Of a stretch of DNA of 64,000 nucleotides, positions 38,677 through 50,567 are shown piece by piece. The DNA is from Mycolicibacterium llatzerense (GTDB taxonomy: Bacteria; Actinomycetota; Actinomycetes; Mycobacteriales; Mycobacteriaceae), in NCBI RefSeq assembly GCF_000878195.1, contig NZ_JXST01000004.1, positions 124,001 through 188,000 on the forward strand, given 5' to 3'. The notes beneath the pieces are model-generated. The model worked only from the letters and a program-made list of their open reading frames with translations, did not search any database and was not told where the DNA came from. Numbering within the stretch: position 1 is the first letter of the stretch; each line of letters begins with the position of its first letter. The position numbers and the translations under genes are program-made.

Positions 38677-39336
38677 TCAGCCCTCGGCGGCAGCCTTGCG
38701 GCGCTGGTACCAGTGCCAGATCATCGGCGTGATGGACGCGACCAGGATCAGGATGAAGATCGGCTCGAGCAGCTTCTGGACGATGGGGAACCCCCCCAGC
38801 CAGTAGCCCAGCAGGGTGATGCCGCAGCCCCACACGATCGCGCCGATGACGTTGTACAGCGTGAAGGCGGCGTAGCCCATCTTGGCGGCGCCGGCGGTGA
38901 TCGGGGCCAGGGTGCGCACGATCGGCACGAAGCGGGCCAGCAGGATCGCGAACGGCCCGCGTTCTTCGAAGAAGGTGTGCGCCTCGTCCAGGTACTTCTG
39001 CTTCAGGACGCGCGCATCGGGCTTGAACATCGAAGTGCCGAGGAAGCGTCCGATGAGATACCCGGCCTGCCCGCCCAGGATGGCCGCGAGCGGAATGGTC
39101 ACCATCAGCAGCCAGATGTTGAAGTTGGCCTCGGCGGCGACCTCGGCCTGCGCGGCGGTGCCGGCGGCCAGCATGCCCGCGACGAACAGCAGGGTGTCGC
39201 CGGGCAGGATCGGGAACAGCACGCCCGACTCGACGAAGATGACGACCAACAACCCGACCAGGGCCCAGGTGCCGAAATAGGCGATGAGCTTGACCGGATC
39301 CATGAAGTCCGGCATGAGGGACAAGGTGCTGATCAT
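38677..39336 (-). CDS. DedA-family membrane protein
   Basis: 219 residues. DedA core FVESGVLFPILPGDTLLFVAG, GGQAGYLIGRFLG and the ERGPFAILLARFVPIVRTLAPITAG block holding the conserved Arg and Pro residues. Four to six hydrophobic segments. DedA proteins flip phospholipids or polyprenyl-phosphate carriers. It corresponds by memory to Rv0364, near fba as here. A second in-frame ATG lies at 39315. Confidence 0.87.
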   Translation of the reverse strand: MISTLSLMPDFMDPVKLIAYFGTWALVGLLVVIFVESGVLFPILPGDTLLFVAGMLAAGTAAQAEVAAEANFNIWLLMVTIPLAAILGGQAGYLIGRFLGTSMFKPDARVLKQKYLDEAHTFFEERGPFAILLARFVPIVRTLAPITAGAAKMGYAAFTLYNVIGAIVWGCGITLLGYWLGGFPIVQKLLEPIFILILVASITPMIWHWYQRRKAAAEG

Positions 39337-39401
39337 GGGGTCAACATACCGGTGCTTGCTGGCCGTTCCATTAACTGCTCATCCCTCATAGGGTCAAGGC
39401 C

Positions 39402-40415
39402 ATGGCGACTCACAAGGCAATTCACGTGGCGGAAGCCAACGCGCCGCTCACTCTCGTAGAAGTCGACACTGTCTCTCCGCCGCGCGATCACGTTCGGATC
39501 GCCGTCGCCGCCTGCGGCGTGTGCGGGACCGACCGTGAGTTCTACGCGGGGCACTTCCCCGGACTTTCGTGGCCGATCACCCTCGGTCACGAGATCGCGG
39601 GCACCATCGCCGAACTCGGCGACGGTGTCGACGATTTCTTCGTCGGCGATCGGGTCGCGGTCGGCTGGTTCGGCGGCAATTGCAACCGCTGTGTGCCGTG
39701 CCGCCGGGGCTACTTCATGCAGTGCGTCCGCATGGAGGTGCCGAGCTGGCATTACCCGGGCGGCTACGCCGAATCGGTCGTCGTGCCGACAACGGCGCTG
39801 GCTCGGATTCCGGACGAATTCTCGTTCGCCGAGGCTGCCCCGATGGGGTGCGCGGGCGTGACGACGTTCAACGGATTGCGCAAGACGCGAGCCAAGGCCG
39901 GTGATCTGGTCGCGGTGATCGGCATCGGCGGACTCGGGCACCTTGGGGTGCAGTTCTCCCGGGCGATGGGTTTCGAGACGGTCGCGATCGCTCGCGGCCC
40001 CGAGCGGGAGGCCGCAGCGAAGGAACTCGGTGCCCATTACTACATCGATTCGAACGCCTCGGATGTCGCCGCCGAACTGCAGCGGCTCGGCGGGGCGGCG
40101 GTCGTACTCGCGACCGCGGCGAGCTCGAAGGCGATGGCCGACACCGTCGCAGGGCTCGGGCCCGAGGGGGAGCTCGTGACCGTCGGCGTCACTCCCGAGC
40201 CCCTGCCGGTCAGTCCACTCGACCTGATCAACGGCGGCTTCTCGATCACCGGGCATCCGTCGGGCACCTCGCGCGACGTGGAGGAGACGCTGCACTTCGC
40301 CGCGCTCACGGGCGTACGGGCCGTCATCGAGGAACGACCTCTCTCGCAAGCCGCCGAGGCCTTCGAGCGCATGAACAGCGGCCACGCGCACTACCGGATG
40401 GTCCTGACTGTTTGA
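39402..40415 (+). CDS. Zinc-dependent alcohol dehydrogenase (MDR family)
   Basis: 337 residues. Catalytic zinc ligands in ACGVCGTDREF and LGHEIAGTI; structural zinc cysteines in GGNCNRCVPCRRGYFMQC; NAD(P) site IGIGGLGHLGVQF. It groups with cinnamyl/formaldehyde-type medium-chain dehydrogenases. It stands alone between dedA and fba, divergent from dedA; the substrate cannot be read. Confidence 0.85.
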   Translation: MATHKAIHVAEANAPLTLVEVDTVSPPRDHVRIAVAACGVCGTDREFYAGHFPGLSWPITLGHEIAGTIAELGDGVDDFFVGDRVAVGWFGGNCNRCVPCRRGYFMQCVRMEVPSWHYPGGYAESVVVPTTALARIPDEFSFAEAAPMGCAGVTTFNGLRKTRAKAGDLVAVIGIGGLGHLGVQFSRAMGFETVAIARGPEREAAAKELGAHYYIDSNASDVAAELQRLGGAAVVLATAASSKAMADTVAGLGPEGELVTVGVTPEPLPVSPLDLINGGFSITGHPSGTSRDVEETLHFAALTGVRAVIEERPLSQAAEAFERMNSGHAHYRMVLTV

Positions 40416-40504
40416 CCTAGACAGCTGCCTGACCCGGTGTCGCACTTGAGCTGAGATTGACTGACATACTGGCCCAGACTGCAGGTTCGCCCGAGAGGAA
40501 AAAC

Positions 40505-41551
40505 ATGCCCATCGCCACCCCCGAGGTCTACGCGGAGATGCTGGCCCGCGCCAAGGAGCACTCCTTTGCGTTCCCGGCCATCAACTGCACGTCGTCGGAA
40601 ACCGTCAACGCGGCGATCAAGGGCTTCGCCGACGCGGGTAGCGACGGCATCATCCAATTCTCCACCGGCGGGGCCGAATTCGCCTCCGGACTCGGGATCA
40701 AGGACATGGTCACCGGGTCGGTGGCGCTGGCCGAGTTCGCCCACGTCGTCGCCGCCAAGTACGACATCACCGTCGCGCTGCACACCGACCACTGCCCCAA
40801 GGACAAGCTCGACGGCTTCGTCCGGCCGCTGCTGGCCATCTCGGCCGAGCGCGTCGCCCGCGGTGAGAACCCACTGTTCCAGTCGCACATGTGGGACGGC
40901 TCCGCGGTGCCCATCGACGAGAACCTGCAGATCGCGCAGGAACTGCTGAAGCTGACGTCGGCCGCGAACATCATCCTCGAGGTCGAGATCGGTGTCGTCG
41001 GCGGTGAAGAGGACGGCGTCGAGGCCGAGATCAACGAGAAGCTGTACACCAGCTCCGAGGACTTCGAGAAGACCCTCGACGCGCTGGGCTCCGGCGAGAA
41101 CGGCAAGTACCTGCTGGCCGCCACCTTCGGCAACGTGCACGGCGTCTACAAGCCGGGCAACGTCAAGCTCAAGCCCGAGGTGCTGGCCGAGGGCCAGCGG
41201 GTGGCCGCCGCCAAGCTCGGACTGGCCGAGGGCTCCAAGCCGTTCGACTTCGTCTTCCACGGTGGTTCGGGCTCGCTGAAGTCCGAGATCGAGGACTCGC
41301 TGCGCTACGGCGTGGTGAAGATGAACGTCGACACCGACACCCAGTACGCATTCACCCGTCCGGTGGCGGCGCACATGTTCACCAACTACGACGGCGTTCT
41401 GAAGATCGACGGCGAGGTCGGCAACAAGAAGGTCTACGACCCGCGCAGCTACCTGAAAAAGGCCGAGGCCTCGATGACCCAGCGCGTCATCGAAGCGTGC
41501 AACGACCTGCACAGCACCGGGCGCAGCGTCTCGGCGGGCCTGTCCAGCTAG
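40505..41551 (+). CDS. fba: Class II fructose-bisphosphate aldolase
   Basis: 348 residues, zinc-dependent aldolase of glycolysis and gluconeogenesis. ALHTDHCPKDKL places Asp95 (catalytic) and His96 (zinc) at the M. tuberculosis numbering I recall. Further zinc ligands are in TFGNVHGVYKPGNV and FVFHGGSGS; NVDTDTQYAFTRP binds phosphate. ATG 40505 follows AGAGGA by seven bases; the open frame from 40457 lacks homology. A long hairpin follows the stop. Confidence 0.95.
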   Translation: MPIATPEVYAEMLARAKEHSFAFPAINCTSSETVNAAIKGFADAGSDGIIQFSTGGAEFASGLGIKDMVTGSVALAEFAHVVAAKYDITVALHTDHCPKDKLDGFVRPLLAISAERVARGENPLFQSHMWDGSAVPIDENLQIAQELLKLTSAANIILEVEIGVVGGEEDGVEAEINEKLYTSSEDFEKTLDALGSGENGKYLLAATFGNVHGVYKPGNVKLKPEVLAEGQRVAAAKLGLAEGSKPFDFVFHGGSGSLKSEIEDSLRYGVVKMNVDTDTQYAFTRPVAAHMFTNYDGVLKIDGEVGNKKVYDPRSYLKKAEASMTQRVIEACNDLHSTGRSVSAGLSS

Positions 41552-41560
41552 ACCGACACC

Positions 41561-41621
41561 GCCGACTGGCCAGTTACGACACGAAAATCGCGAGATTCCG
41601 TGTCATAGCTGGCCATTCGGC
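41561..41621. terminator. Hairpin after fba, shared with the end of the downstream gene
   Basis: Arms 41561-41586 and 41596-41621 pair over 26 positions with four mismatches (one a possible G-U pair) around a 9-base loop. It lies between convergent fba and the small membrane-protein gene, whose last 16 codons lie inside it. Confidence 0.7.
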
Positions 41622-42014
41622 GTTCATGGCCGAATGGCCGCGGGTCAGGAGCACCGTCCCCAGCACCGCCACGGCCGCGATGGCCGCGATCACCAGCACG
41701 AGCGCGATGACCCAGCCCCAGCTGCGCCGGTCCTTCGGGGCCTTGACGGCGCCGGGGATCAGCTGCGGTGCGGCCGGCGGCATCAGCTCGGTTTCCGGGT
41801 CCGGAAGCGGGGTGATGATCTGCGTCTTGCCGTCGAAGCTCGACGGCGCGGTGAAGCGCCGCACCGGGATGGTCGGGTCGGTCGCCGGATCGGCGGGCTC
41901 GAAGATTTCGGTTGCCGCCGCGCCGTCGTCGTCGGCTGTCGAGGCAGCGCGCGGATTCGCGTCACGACGGTCGTCCGGTCCCGTCGGATTCGACATGGCG
42001 GCTGGGTTCGACAT
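41574..42014 (-). CDS. Small membrane protein, Rv0361-like but short
   Basis: 146 residues: acidic, Pro-rich cytoplasmic region (1-98), one membrane helix (about 101-122, WGWVIALVLVIAAIAAVAVLG), then only about 24 residues outside. From memory the Rv0361 protein at this position is about 275 residues with a larger outer domain. Here the stop falls inside the fba terminator hairpin, suggesting C-terminal loss. GGGAGGA lies upstream of ATG 42014. Function unknown. Confidence 0.65.
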   Translation of the reverse strand: MSNPAAMSNPTGPDDRRDANPRAASTADDDGAAATEIFEPADPATDPTIPVRRFTAPSSFDGKTQIITPLPDPETELMPPAAPQLIPGAVKAPKDRRSWGWVIALVLVIAAIAAVAVLGTVLLTRGHSAMNAEWPAMTRNLAIFVS

Positions 42015-42146
42015 GGGGGTGTCTGTCCTCCCGATCAAAGTCGCGCACTGGGGCCGATGCGCCCGTTGCCGGCCGCGACGTCCTACCTGGAGCTTAATCG
42101 CCCGCCTGCGGGATCTCAGCGAGCGGCCGCACGGCACAATGGCGCC

Positions 42147-42560
42147 ATGACGCGAATGGGTGATCTGCTGGGTCCGGAGCCGGTGCTGCTGCCTGCCAAC
42201 TTCGAGGCTGAGGACGCTCTGGCCGCGGGTACGTCCGCGACCGACGTTGCTGCGGCGCACCCGACCGCGTCGATCGCCTGGGCCGCCCTGGCGGAGGCCG
42301 CGCTGGCCGACGGCCAGACCATCACCGCGTACGCCTACGCCCGCACGGGCTACCACCGCGGCCTGGACCAGCTCCGCCGCAACGGCTGGAAGGGCTTCGG
42401 CCCGGTGCCGTTCGCGCACGAACCGAACCAGGGTTTCCTGCGGTGTGTGGCCGTGCTGTCCAAGGCCGCGGGGGCGATCGGTGAGCAGGACGAGCACCTG
42501 CGCTGCCTGGACCTGCTGGACGACTGCGATCCGGCGGCCCGTGGCGAGCTGGGTCTCTAG
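42147..42560 (+). CDS. DUF3151 family protein
   Basis: 137 residues, all-alpha, soluble: PEPVLLPANFEAEDALAAG, AYAYARTGYHRGLDQLRRNGWKG and CLDLLDDCDP are the family signature. Matches remembered Rv0360c in this neighbourhood. A second ATG at 42156 is an alternative start. Function unknown; conserved in actinobacteria. Confidence 0.8.
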   Translation: MTRMGDLLGPEPVLLPANFEAEDALAAGTSATDVAAAHPTASIAWAALAEAALADGQTITAYAYARTGYHRGLDQLRRNGWKGFGPVPFAHEPNQGFLRCVAVLSKAAGAIGEQDEHLRCLDLLDDCDPAARGELGL

Positions 42561-43451
42561 CTAGTCCATCTCGCAGTGGCAGGCGCCGTCAGCCGGCGGT
42601 TCCACCTGAACGGTGGCGTGGTCCAGCCCGCGGGCGGCCAGCACGGCGCGGGCCGACTCCAGGACGCGCGCCGAATCCTCGGCGGATGTCAGGTGCGCGG
42701 TGGCCATGTCCTTGCCGGGCACCAGGGTCCACACGTGCAGATCGTGCACATCGGTGACGCCGTCGACGGCGGCCAGCGCGGAGCGCAGTTCGTCGACGTC
42801 GATGTGGCTGGGTGAGGACTCCGACAGGATGCGCAGGGCGGCGCGGGCCAGCGCGATGGCCCGCGGCAGCACCCACAGCGCGACCAGGACGGCGACGACG
42901 ACGTCGGCGTACGGCCAGCCGGTGGTGACGTTGACGATGCCCGCGATCAGGACGCCGACGCTGCCGACGGTGTCCGCGACGACCTCCATGTAGGCGCCTC
43001 TGACCGCGAGGCTGCTGTCGGCATCGGAGCGCAGCAGTAGGACGACGACGAGGTTGGCGAGCAGCCCCGCGAGCGCGACGACGATCATCGGCACACCGGG
43101 AATCTCCGGCGCGTTCCCGAGGCGCTCGAACGCCTCGTAGAGGATGAACGCCGCGACGCCCATCAACAGCGCTGCGTTGGCCACCGCGGTGAACACTTCG
43201 GCGCGGTGCCAGCCGTAGGTACGGGCGGCTGAGGTCGATCCGCGGCGGGCGAGCAGGACGGCGCCCAGGCCCATGAACATCGCGACCAGGTCGGTGAGCA
43301 TGTGGCCGGCGTCGGCCAGCAGCGCGATCGAGTTGATCATCAACGCGGTGGTCAGCTCGATGACGAAGAAGACGCCGAGTACTGCCGCGGCGATGATCAT
43401 CCGACTGGCACGCGTGTTCGCGCCATGGTTGTGGTCGTGTCCGGCACCCAT
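42561..43451 (-). CDS. Cation diffusion facilitator (zinc/cobalt-type exporter)
   Basis: 296 residues. His-rich N-terminus (GHDHNHG), six membrane helices with metal site A in ALLADAGHMLTD (His-x3-Asp) and EVVADTVGS, and a cytoplasmic C-terminal domain (HDLHVWTLVPGKDMATAHL) ending in CHCEMD. Exports divalent metal in exchange for protons. ATG 43451 is preferred over in-frame 43478/43487 because the latter would start within a palindrome that looks like a metal-sensor operator. Confidence 0.88.
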   Translation of the reverse strand: MGAGHDHNHGANTRASRMIIAAAVLGVFFVIELTTALMINSIALLADAGHMLTDLVAMFMGLGAVLLARRGSTSAARTYGWHRAEVFTAVANAALLMGVAAFILYEAFERLGNAPEIPGVPMIVVALAGLLANLVVVLLLRSDADSSLAVRGAYMEVVADTVGSVGVLIAGIVNVTTGWPYADVVVAVLVALWVLPRAIALARAALRILSESSPSHIDVDELRSALAAVDGVTDVHDLHVWTLVPGKDMATAHLTSAEDSARVLESARAVLAARGLDHATVQVEPPADGACHCEMD

Positions 43452-43460
43452 GCCAGAAAT

Positions 43461-43480
43461 ATATGCAGAACTACGCATAT
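43461..43480. promoter_or_regulatory. Candidate metal-sensor operator before the CDF gene
   Basis: ATATGC and GCATAT are perfect 6-base inverted arms separated by eight bases, ten bases upstream of the CDF start. AT-rich sites of this type are bound by ArsR/SmtB-family sensors that control CDF exporters in mycobacteria. No such sensor gene is adjacent. Confidence 0.5.
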
Positions 43481-43508
43481 GTCGCAAGGCCTATGCCTCG
43501 CGGGGGTG

Positions 43509-44282
43509 CTACCAGGCGGACCAGAACCTGGTCAGCGCGCTGCCGATCATCGCAAGGCGCGGCGGCACCCCGGTCAGGCTGACGGCGGAGTAGACGACGT
43601 TGAAGAACAGCCGGTTCAGTTCCGGGACGATCAGCAGCAGCATCAGCAGCAGGAAGCCCCACTGCCGGGCGGGGAGCAGGGCGCGCTGCGTGGCGGGGCT
43701 CAGGTGCGGTTCCAGCGCGCCGTAGCCGTCCAGGCCTGGGATCGGCAGCATGTTCAGCAGCAGCGCCGTGACCTGCAAGAACCCCAGGAAGGCCAGGCCC
43801 GCCCAGAACACCGGATGGTCGCTGTCGAACAGCGCCGCGGTGCCGACCAGCAGGACGACGGCCAGCACCAGGTTCGCGAACGGGCCGGCCAGGCTGACCA
43901 GGGTGCGCTGGCGCGGCGTCATGTACTCGGTGCGCACGTACACCGCGCCGCCGGGCAGGCCGATGCCGCCGAGGGCGATGAACAGCGCGGGCAGGCCGAG
44001 TGACAGCAGTGGGCTGGCGTACTTCGCCGGGTTCAGCGTGAGGTAGCCGCGCAGTTCCACGTCGCGGTCACCGAACCGCCAGGCGGTGTAGGCGTGGCCG
44101 AATTCGTGCAGGCAGAGCGAGACGGTCCAGCCTGCGATGACGAACACGAAGACGCCCGCGTAGGCCAGTGGCCGGACCTCGGCACCGCAGAACCAGGCGA
44201 CGGCGCCACCGGCGATGGTCAGGGCCACGATCGCCCAGAAGACGGGGCTGGGACGGACTGCGCGCCGCACAGGCATGGTCAT
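43509..44282 (-). CDS. Site-2-protease-family (M50) membrane metalloprotease
   Basis: 257 residues with about six helices. Zinc ligands His59 and His63 with Glu60 in CLHEFGHAYTAWRFG, and the second motif NMLPIPGLDGYGAL carrying the third ligand Asp. No PDZ domain, so it belongs to the compact Rv0359-like group. Substrate unknown; such proteases cut membrane-embedded segments. It is followed downstream by the CDF gene. Confidence 0.85.
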   Translation of the reverse strand: MTMPVRRAVRPSPVFWAIVALTIAGGAVAWFCGAEVRPLAYAGVFVFVIAGWTVSLCLHEFGHAYTAWRFGDRDVELRGYLTLNPAKYASPLLSLGLPALFIALGGIGLPGGAVYVRTEYMTPRQRTLVSLAGPFANLVLAVVLLVGTAALFDSDHPVFWAGLAFLGFLQVTALLLNMLPIPGLDGYGALEPHLSPATQRALLPARQWGFLLLMLLLIVPELNRLFFNVVYSAVSLTGVPPRLAMIGSALTRFWSAW

Positions 44283-44291
44283 GACTGCAAA

Positions 44292-46908
<2,617 letters not shown>

Positions 46909-46912
<4 letters not shown>

Positions 46913-48882
46913 CGTTCGGCGCGTAGCCCGGGCCACCAGATGCGGGGGCCGATCAGGGTGAACAGCGCCGGGATGATGACGGTGCGCACCACGAAGGTGT
47001 CCAGCAGGATGCCCAGGCCGACGATGATGCCCAGCTGGGTCAGCACGATCAGCGGCAGCACGCCCAGCACACAGAACACCGCGGCCAGCACGATGCCGGC
47101 GCTGGTGATCACCGCGCCCGTCGCCGAGACTGCCCGCACGATGCCCTGCCGGTTGCCGAATGCCGGGGTCTCTTCGCGGGCTCGGGTCACCAGGAAAATG
47201 GTGTAGTCGACGCCGAGTGCGACCAGGAACAGGAACGCGAACAGCGGAGTTCCGTTGTCCAATGCGGGGAATCCGAACAGGTGCACGCTGGCCCAGCCGC
47301 CGACTCCGAGCGCGGCCAGCGCGCTGAGCACCGTCACCGCCACCAGGATCAGCGGCGCCTGGGCCGAGCGCAGCAAGACGTAGAGGACGGCGAGCACCAC
47401 CAACAGGATCGCCGGGATGACGATCCGCCGGTCGTGCTGCGCTGCCGCCGCGGCATCGCGGGCCTGCGCGTCGGGGCCGCCGACCACGGCGTCGCCGTCG
47501 AGTTGGTGCACCGAATCGCGAAGGGCATCAATGGTTTTGAACGCCTCCGGGGACGCGGGTGCGGTGGCCAGCACCACCGACCACTGATTCAGGCCGGACT
47601 CCGATCGTCCCGTCGGCGTCGACGACACCACGCCGGGGGTACGGGTGATGGCCGGACCGACCTCGGGGGCAGCTGCGATGACGGTGGTCGGGTTGGTCAG
47701 GCCGCTGGGGAAGTGCGCGGCGAGGGTGTCGTAGCCGGCGACGGACTCGGCCTGGACCCGGAACTGCTGGGTCTGAGACAGGCCGACAGGCAGGTTCACC
47801 AGCCCGGCACACAGCACGGTCAAGCCGGCCAGTGCCAGCGTGGCGACCCGGCCGGGCCGGTGGGAAACCCCCGCGGCGATGCGGTGCCAGACGCCGCTTT
47901 CGGTGAGTGGCATGGCGTGCGAACCGGTTTCGGGGATGAAGGGCCAGAACAGCCGGAGGCCGAACAATCCCAGCAGCGGCGGCAGTACCAGCAAGACGAA
48001 CACGGCGGCGACCACCAGGCCGGCCGCGGCCTGCACGCCGAGGCTGCGGTTGGTCGGCGCCGAGGCGAGCAACAGCGTCAGCAGCGCCAGCACCACGGTG
48101 GCGTTGCTCGCCAGGATCGCCGGGGCCGCGGCACGCCAAGCCACCCGCAGGGCATCCCGATGGTCACGGCGCAGGGACAGTTCCTCGCGGTAGCGCGAAA
48201 TCAGTAGCAGCGCATAGTTGGTGCCCGCTCCGAACACCAGCACGCTGGTGATGCCCACCGTCGACCCGTCGGGATTCAGTCCTGTCGCGGCGGCCACCGC
48301 GGTGCCGACGACGGCGCCCACCTGATCGGCGAAGCCGATCACCAACAGCGGGATCAGCCACAGCACGGGGGAGCGGTACGTGACGATCAGTAGCAGCGCC
48401 ACCACCGCGGCGGTCACCGCCAACAGCGTGAAGTTCGCTCCGGCAAAAGAATTGGCGATGTCGGCGCCGAATGCCGGCCCGCCGGTGACCTGTCCCCGCA
48501 ATCCGTCGGGCAGCGACGTCGATACCTGTGACCGCAGGTCGTGGATCGCGTCGCGGAGGTCGAAGCCGGACAGGTCTGTCGCCAGCGGCGCGACTCGCAA
48601 CGCCGCCTTGCCGTCGGTCGATACCTGCGCGCCCGGACCTGCCGCGGCGATATCGGCCGGGGTCAAGGGTGCGTCGTCGGTGCGGGTTACCACGATGATC
48701 GCCGGCGCGGTCTCGCCGCCCGGGAATTGGGCGCGCAACGCGTCGGCGCGGGCGGACTCGGCACTGGCAGGCGCGGCCACCGGCGACTTCGACGATGACT
48801 CCCCGGTGCCAAGCAAGGCCATCGCCAGACCGGAGAGCACCAGGACGATCAGGGCTGATGCCCATGCGATACGTGTGGACAC
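46909..48882 (-). CDS. MMPL/RND-type exporter
   Basis: 657 residues, smaller than true MmpL proteins: twelve predicted helices, outer loops about 40-135 and 355-465. The first-half motif GAGTNYALLLISRYREEL near residue 220 and the second-half ALGVDYTIFLVTRAREE near 565 hold the relay residues; the first lacks the Asp of the usual Asp-Tyr pair (Asn-Tyr instead). Divergent from a MarR regulator, a common arrangement for drug or lipid efflux. It overlaps the convergent thioesterase by four bases. Confidence 0.83.
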
Positions 48883-48898
48883 CCGGAAAATATTTCAG

Positions 48899-48910
48899 AT
48901 ACTTAACTAT
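48899..48910. promoter_or_regulatory. Possible MarR operator, RND/MarR divergent promoter
   Basis: ATACTTAACTAT is a near-palindrome (10 of 12 positions) in the only AT-rich stretch (48887-48925) of a 64-base divergent intergenic region. Such TTAA-centred sites suit MarR dimers. Confidence 0.45.
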
Positions 48911-48946
48911 TAATCAAATGAACTTCATGGACGCTATGCTCTCCGC

Positions 48947-49432
48947 GTGCCAACGCCGCCGGACCGGGCCGACCTGGAAGCGCAGATCTCGGCCGACGTC
49001 CGGGCGCTGACGGCCGAATCCGACCAGATCGGCCGGGCCTTCGCTGTCCAGAACGAACTGGGCGCCAATGACTTTCGGGCATTGCTACACATCATGGTCG
49101 CTGAATCCGCGGGCGCGCCGTTGACGGCGGGCGAGCTGCGCAAGCTGATGGGCACCTCTGGTGCGGCCATCACCTACCTGGTGGAGCGGATGATCGGCTC
49201 CGGGCACCTGCGTCGCGACGCCGATCCCGCCGACCGGCGCAAGGTCATCCTGCGGAACGCCGACAAGGGCCTCGCCACCGGCCGGGAGTTCTTCAGCCCG
49301 CTGGCTCAGCTCAATACCCAGGCCCTGGCCGACCTACCCGATGCAGACCTGGCGGCGGCACACCGGGTCTTCGTTGCGCTCACCGGCGCGATGCGGGCGT
49401 TCCGCGCCGACACCGCCCCCGGTGAGCCGTGA
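48947..49432 (+). CDS. MarR-family transcriptional regulator
   Basis: 161 residues. Winged-helix core LTAGELRKLMGTSGAAITYLVERMIGSGHLRRDADPADRRKVILRNADKG read in segments, between dimerising helices. It starts at GTG 48947 after no obvious ribosome site. Divergent from the RND exporter, which it probably represses. Confidence 0.83.
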   Translation: MPTPPDRADLEAQISADVRALTAESDQIGRAFAVQNELGANDFRALLHIMVAESAGAPLTAGELRKLMGTSGAAITYLVERMIGSGHLRRDADPADRRKVILRNADKGLATGREFFSPLAQLNTQALADLPDADLAAAHRVFVALTGAMRAFRADTAPGEP

Positions 49433-50269
49433 TCACACCGCGGACGAGGCCTTGAGGGCGTCCACGTCGGCTCTGAGCGCGGCCAGCGCGTCCACCACGG
49501 TGAGGTTCTGGCCGGCGGCGTTATGACCGAGCTGCGGCCAGCCTTTCAGGTTCGGGCCGCGGAGCTGGGTCTGGATGTCCTGCACGATGGCCAGGATCTG
49601 GTTGAGGGTAGCGGTGGTGGGGTCGGGCTGGGTCACGGTTCCTCCTTGCAGGAGTGAGATGAGTTGATCGAGGGTGCCCTGGAATGCGTTGCAGTCCACC
49701 GACAGGCTCCCGATCCGGGCGGCGTCGGTGAACTGCAGGATCTGCGGGGTGGCGCCGCCGTACGGGAACCAGTAATGCTGATTGTCGTTGCCGGGATAGA
49801 GGTTTGACGCATAGCCGGTGCCGTTGACGTAGTTCGACGCGATCAGTCCGGGCACCTTGGACAGATCGGGGGAGCCGATCTGTTGCCAGTACCAGTGCGG
49901 GATGTACGACAGCGAGATGGTCACCCCGACGTCGTTGAAGGCGTTGACCACCGCCCAGAAGTTGTTGATGTCACCGGAATTCGCCTCGAAGTCGAGCATC
50001 GCGTACTCGCCGCCGTGGTTGCTGAGCCAGGTCTGGGCCTGCGCGGCCGGGCTGTTGGTGGTGACGTAGTGATAGCCGATGTGCGGAAAGTGGTTGTCCC
50101 GGCACCACTGTGCGATCACCGGCCAGTACGGGTCCCGGTAGTAACTGCCTTCGGACACCTTCTGCTCGATCCAGGAAAAGCCCTGGCCGGGCAGCGCGGA
50201 GACGAAGGCGATGGCGTCGCCGGCCGAACGAAAGTTGTTGTTCGACGTGTCCGGTCCGTACAGGGTCAT
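49433..50269 (-). CDS. DUF1906 glycoside-hydrolase-like protein (phage lysin-like)
   Basis: 278 residues. The N-terminal domain (1-205) has YGPDTSNNNF, GYHYVTTNSPAAQAQTW, YAMLDFEAN and LSYIPHWYW, the TIM-barrel GH25-like fold of DUF1906, found in mycobacteriophage lysins. The C-terminus (about 225-278, TLNQILAIVQDIQTQLRGP, then GWPQLGHNAAGQNLTVVDAL) is a helical tail seen in phage-related mycobacterial proteins. No signal peptide is visible. Its ATG overlaps the stop of a 68-residue upstream gene. Peptidoglycan or glycan hydrolysis is inferred. Confidence 0.72.
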   Translation of the reverse strand: MTLYGPDTSNNNFRSAGDAIAFVSALPGQGFSWIEQKVSEGSYYRDPYWPVIAQWCRDNHFPHIGYHYVTTNSPAAQAQTWLSNHGGEYAMLDFEANSGDINNFWAVVNAFNDVGVTISLSYIPHWYWQQIGSPDLSKVPGLIASNYVNGTGYASNLYPGNDNQHYWFPYGGATPQILQFTDAARIGSLSVDCNAFQGTLDQLISLLQGGTVTQPDPTTATLNQILAIVQDIQTQLRGPNLKGWPQLGHNAAGQNLTVVDALAALRADVDALKASSAV

Positions 50270-50472
50270 GATGCCGGCCCCTGATCCACCGGTGTCCAGC
50301 TCGTCGTGCTCGCCAAAGCTTTTGTGTCGGCGGTGGATCCGTCGCTCAGCTGCACCGTCCATTGCAGCAAGCCGTCGGGATCATGCGTTGACGTGGCGAT
50401 CGCGCCCGCTTGTTCATATACCTCGCCCAGGGCTTCGGGTTTGCCCGCGGTGTTGATGGCGAATCCTCGCAT
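50266..50472 (-). CDS. Small hypothetical protein coupled to the DUF1906 gene
   Basis: 68 residues, soluble, beta-rich by eye (LGEVYEQAGAIATSTHD, LLQWTVQLSDGSTA, TTSWTPVDQG). It starts at ATG 50472 with no strong ribosome site; its TGA overlaps the next ATG (ATGA). Not recognised. Stop-start coupling to a lysin-like gene suggests a small phage-derived partner or immunity/chaperone role, unproven. Confidence 0.5.
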   Translation of the reverse strand: MRGFAINTAGKPEALGEVYEQAGAIATSTHDPDGLLQWTVQLSDGSTADTKALASTTSWTPVDQGPAS

Positions 50473-50567
50473 TCTGCCGTGGAAGCATTGTCCCGCTTCG
50501 ATTCTCGTTGACGCTCAGTGTCGAAGGGCACTTTCCACGATAGCGCGATCTCCGCGGCCGGGTTCGG

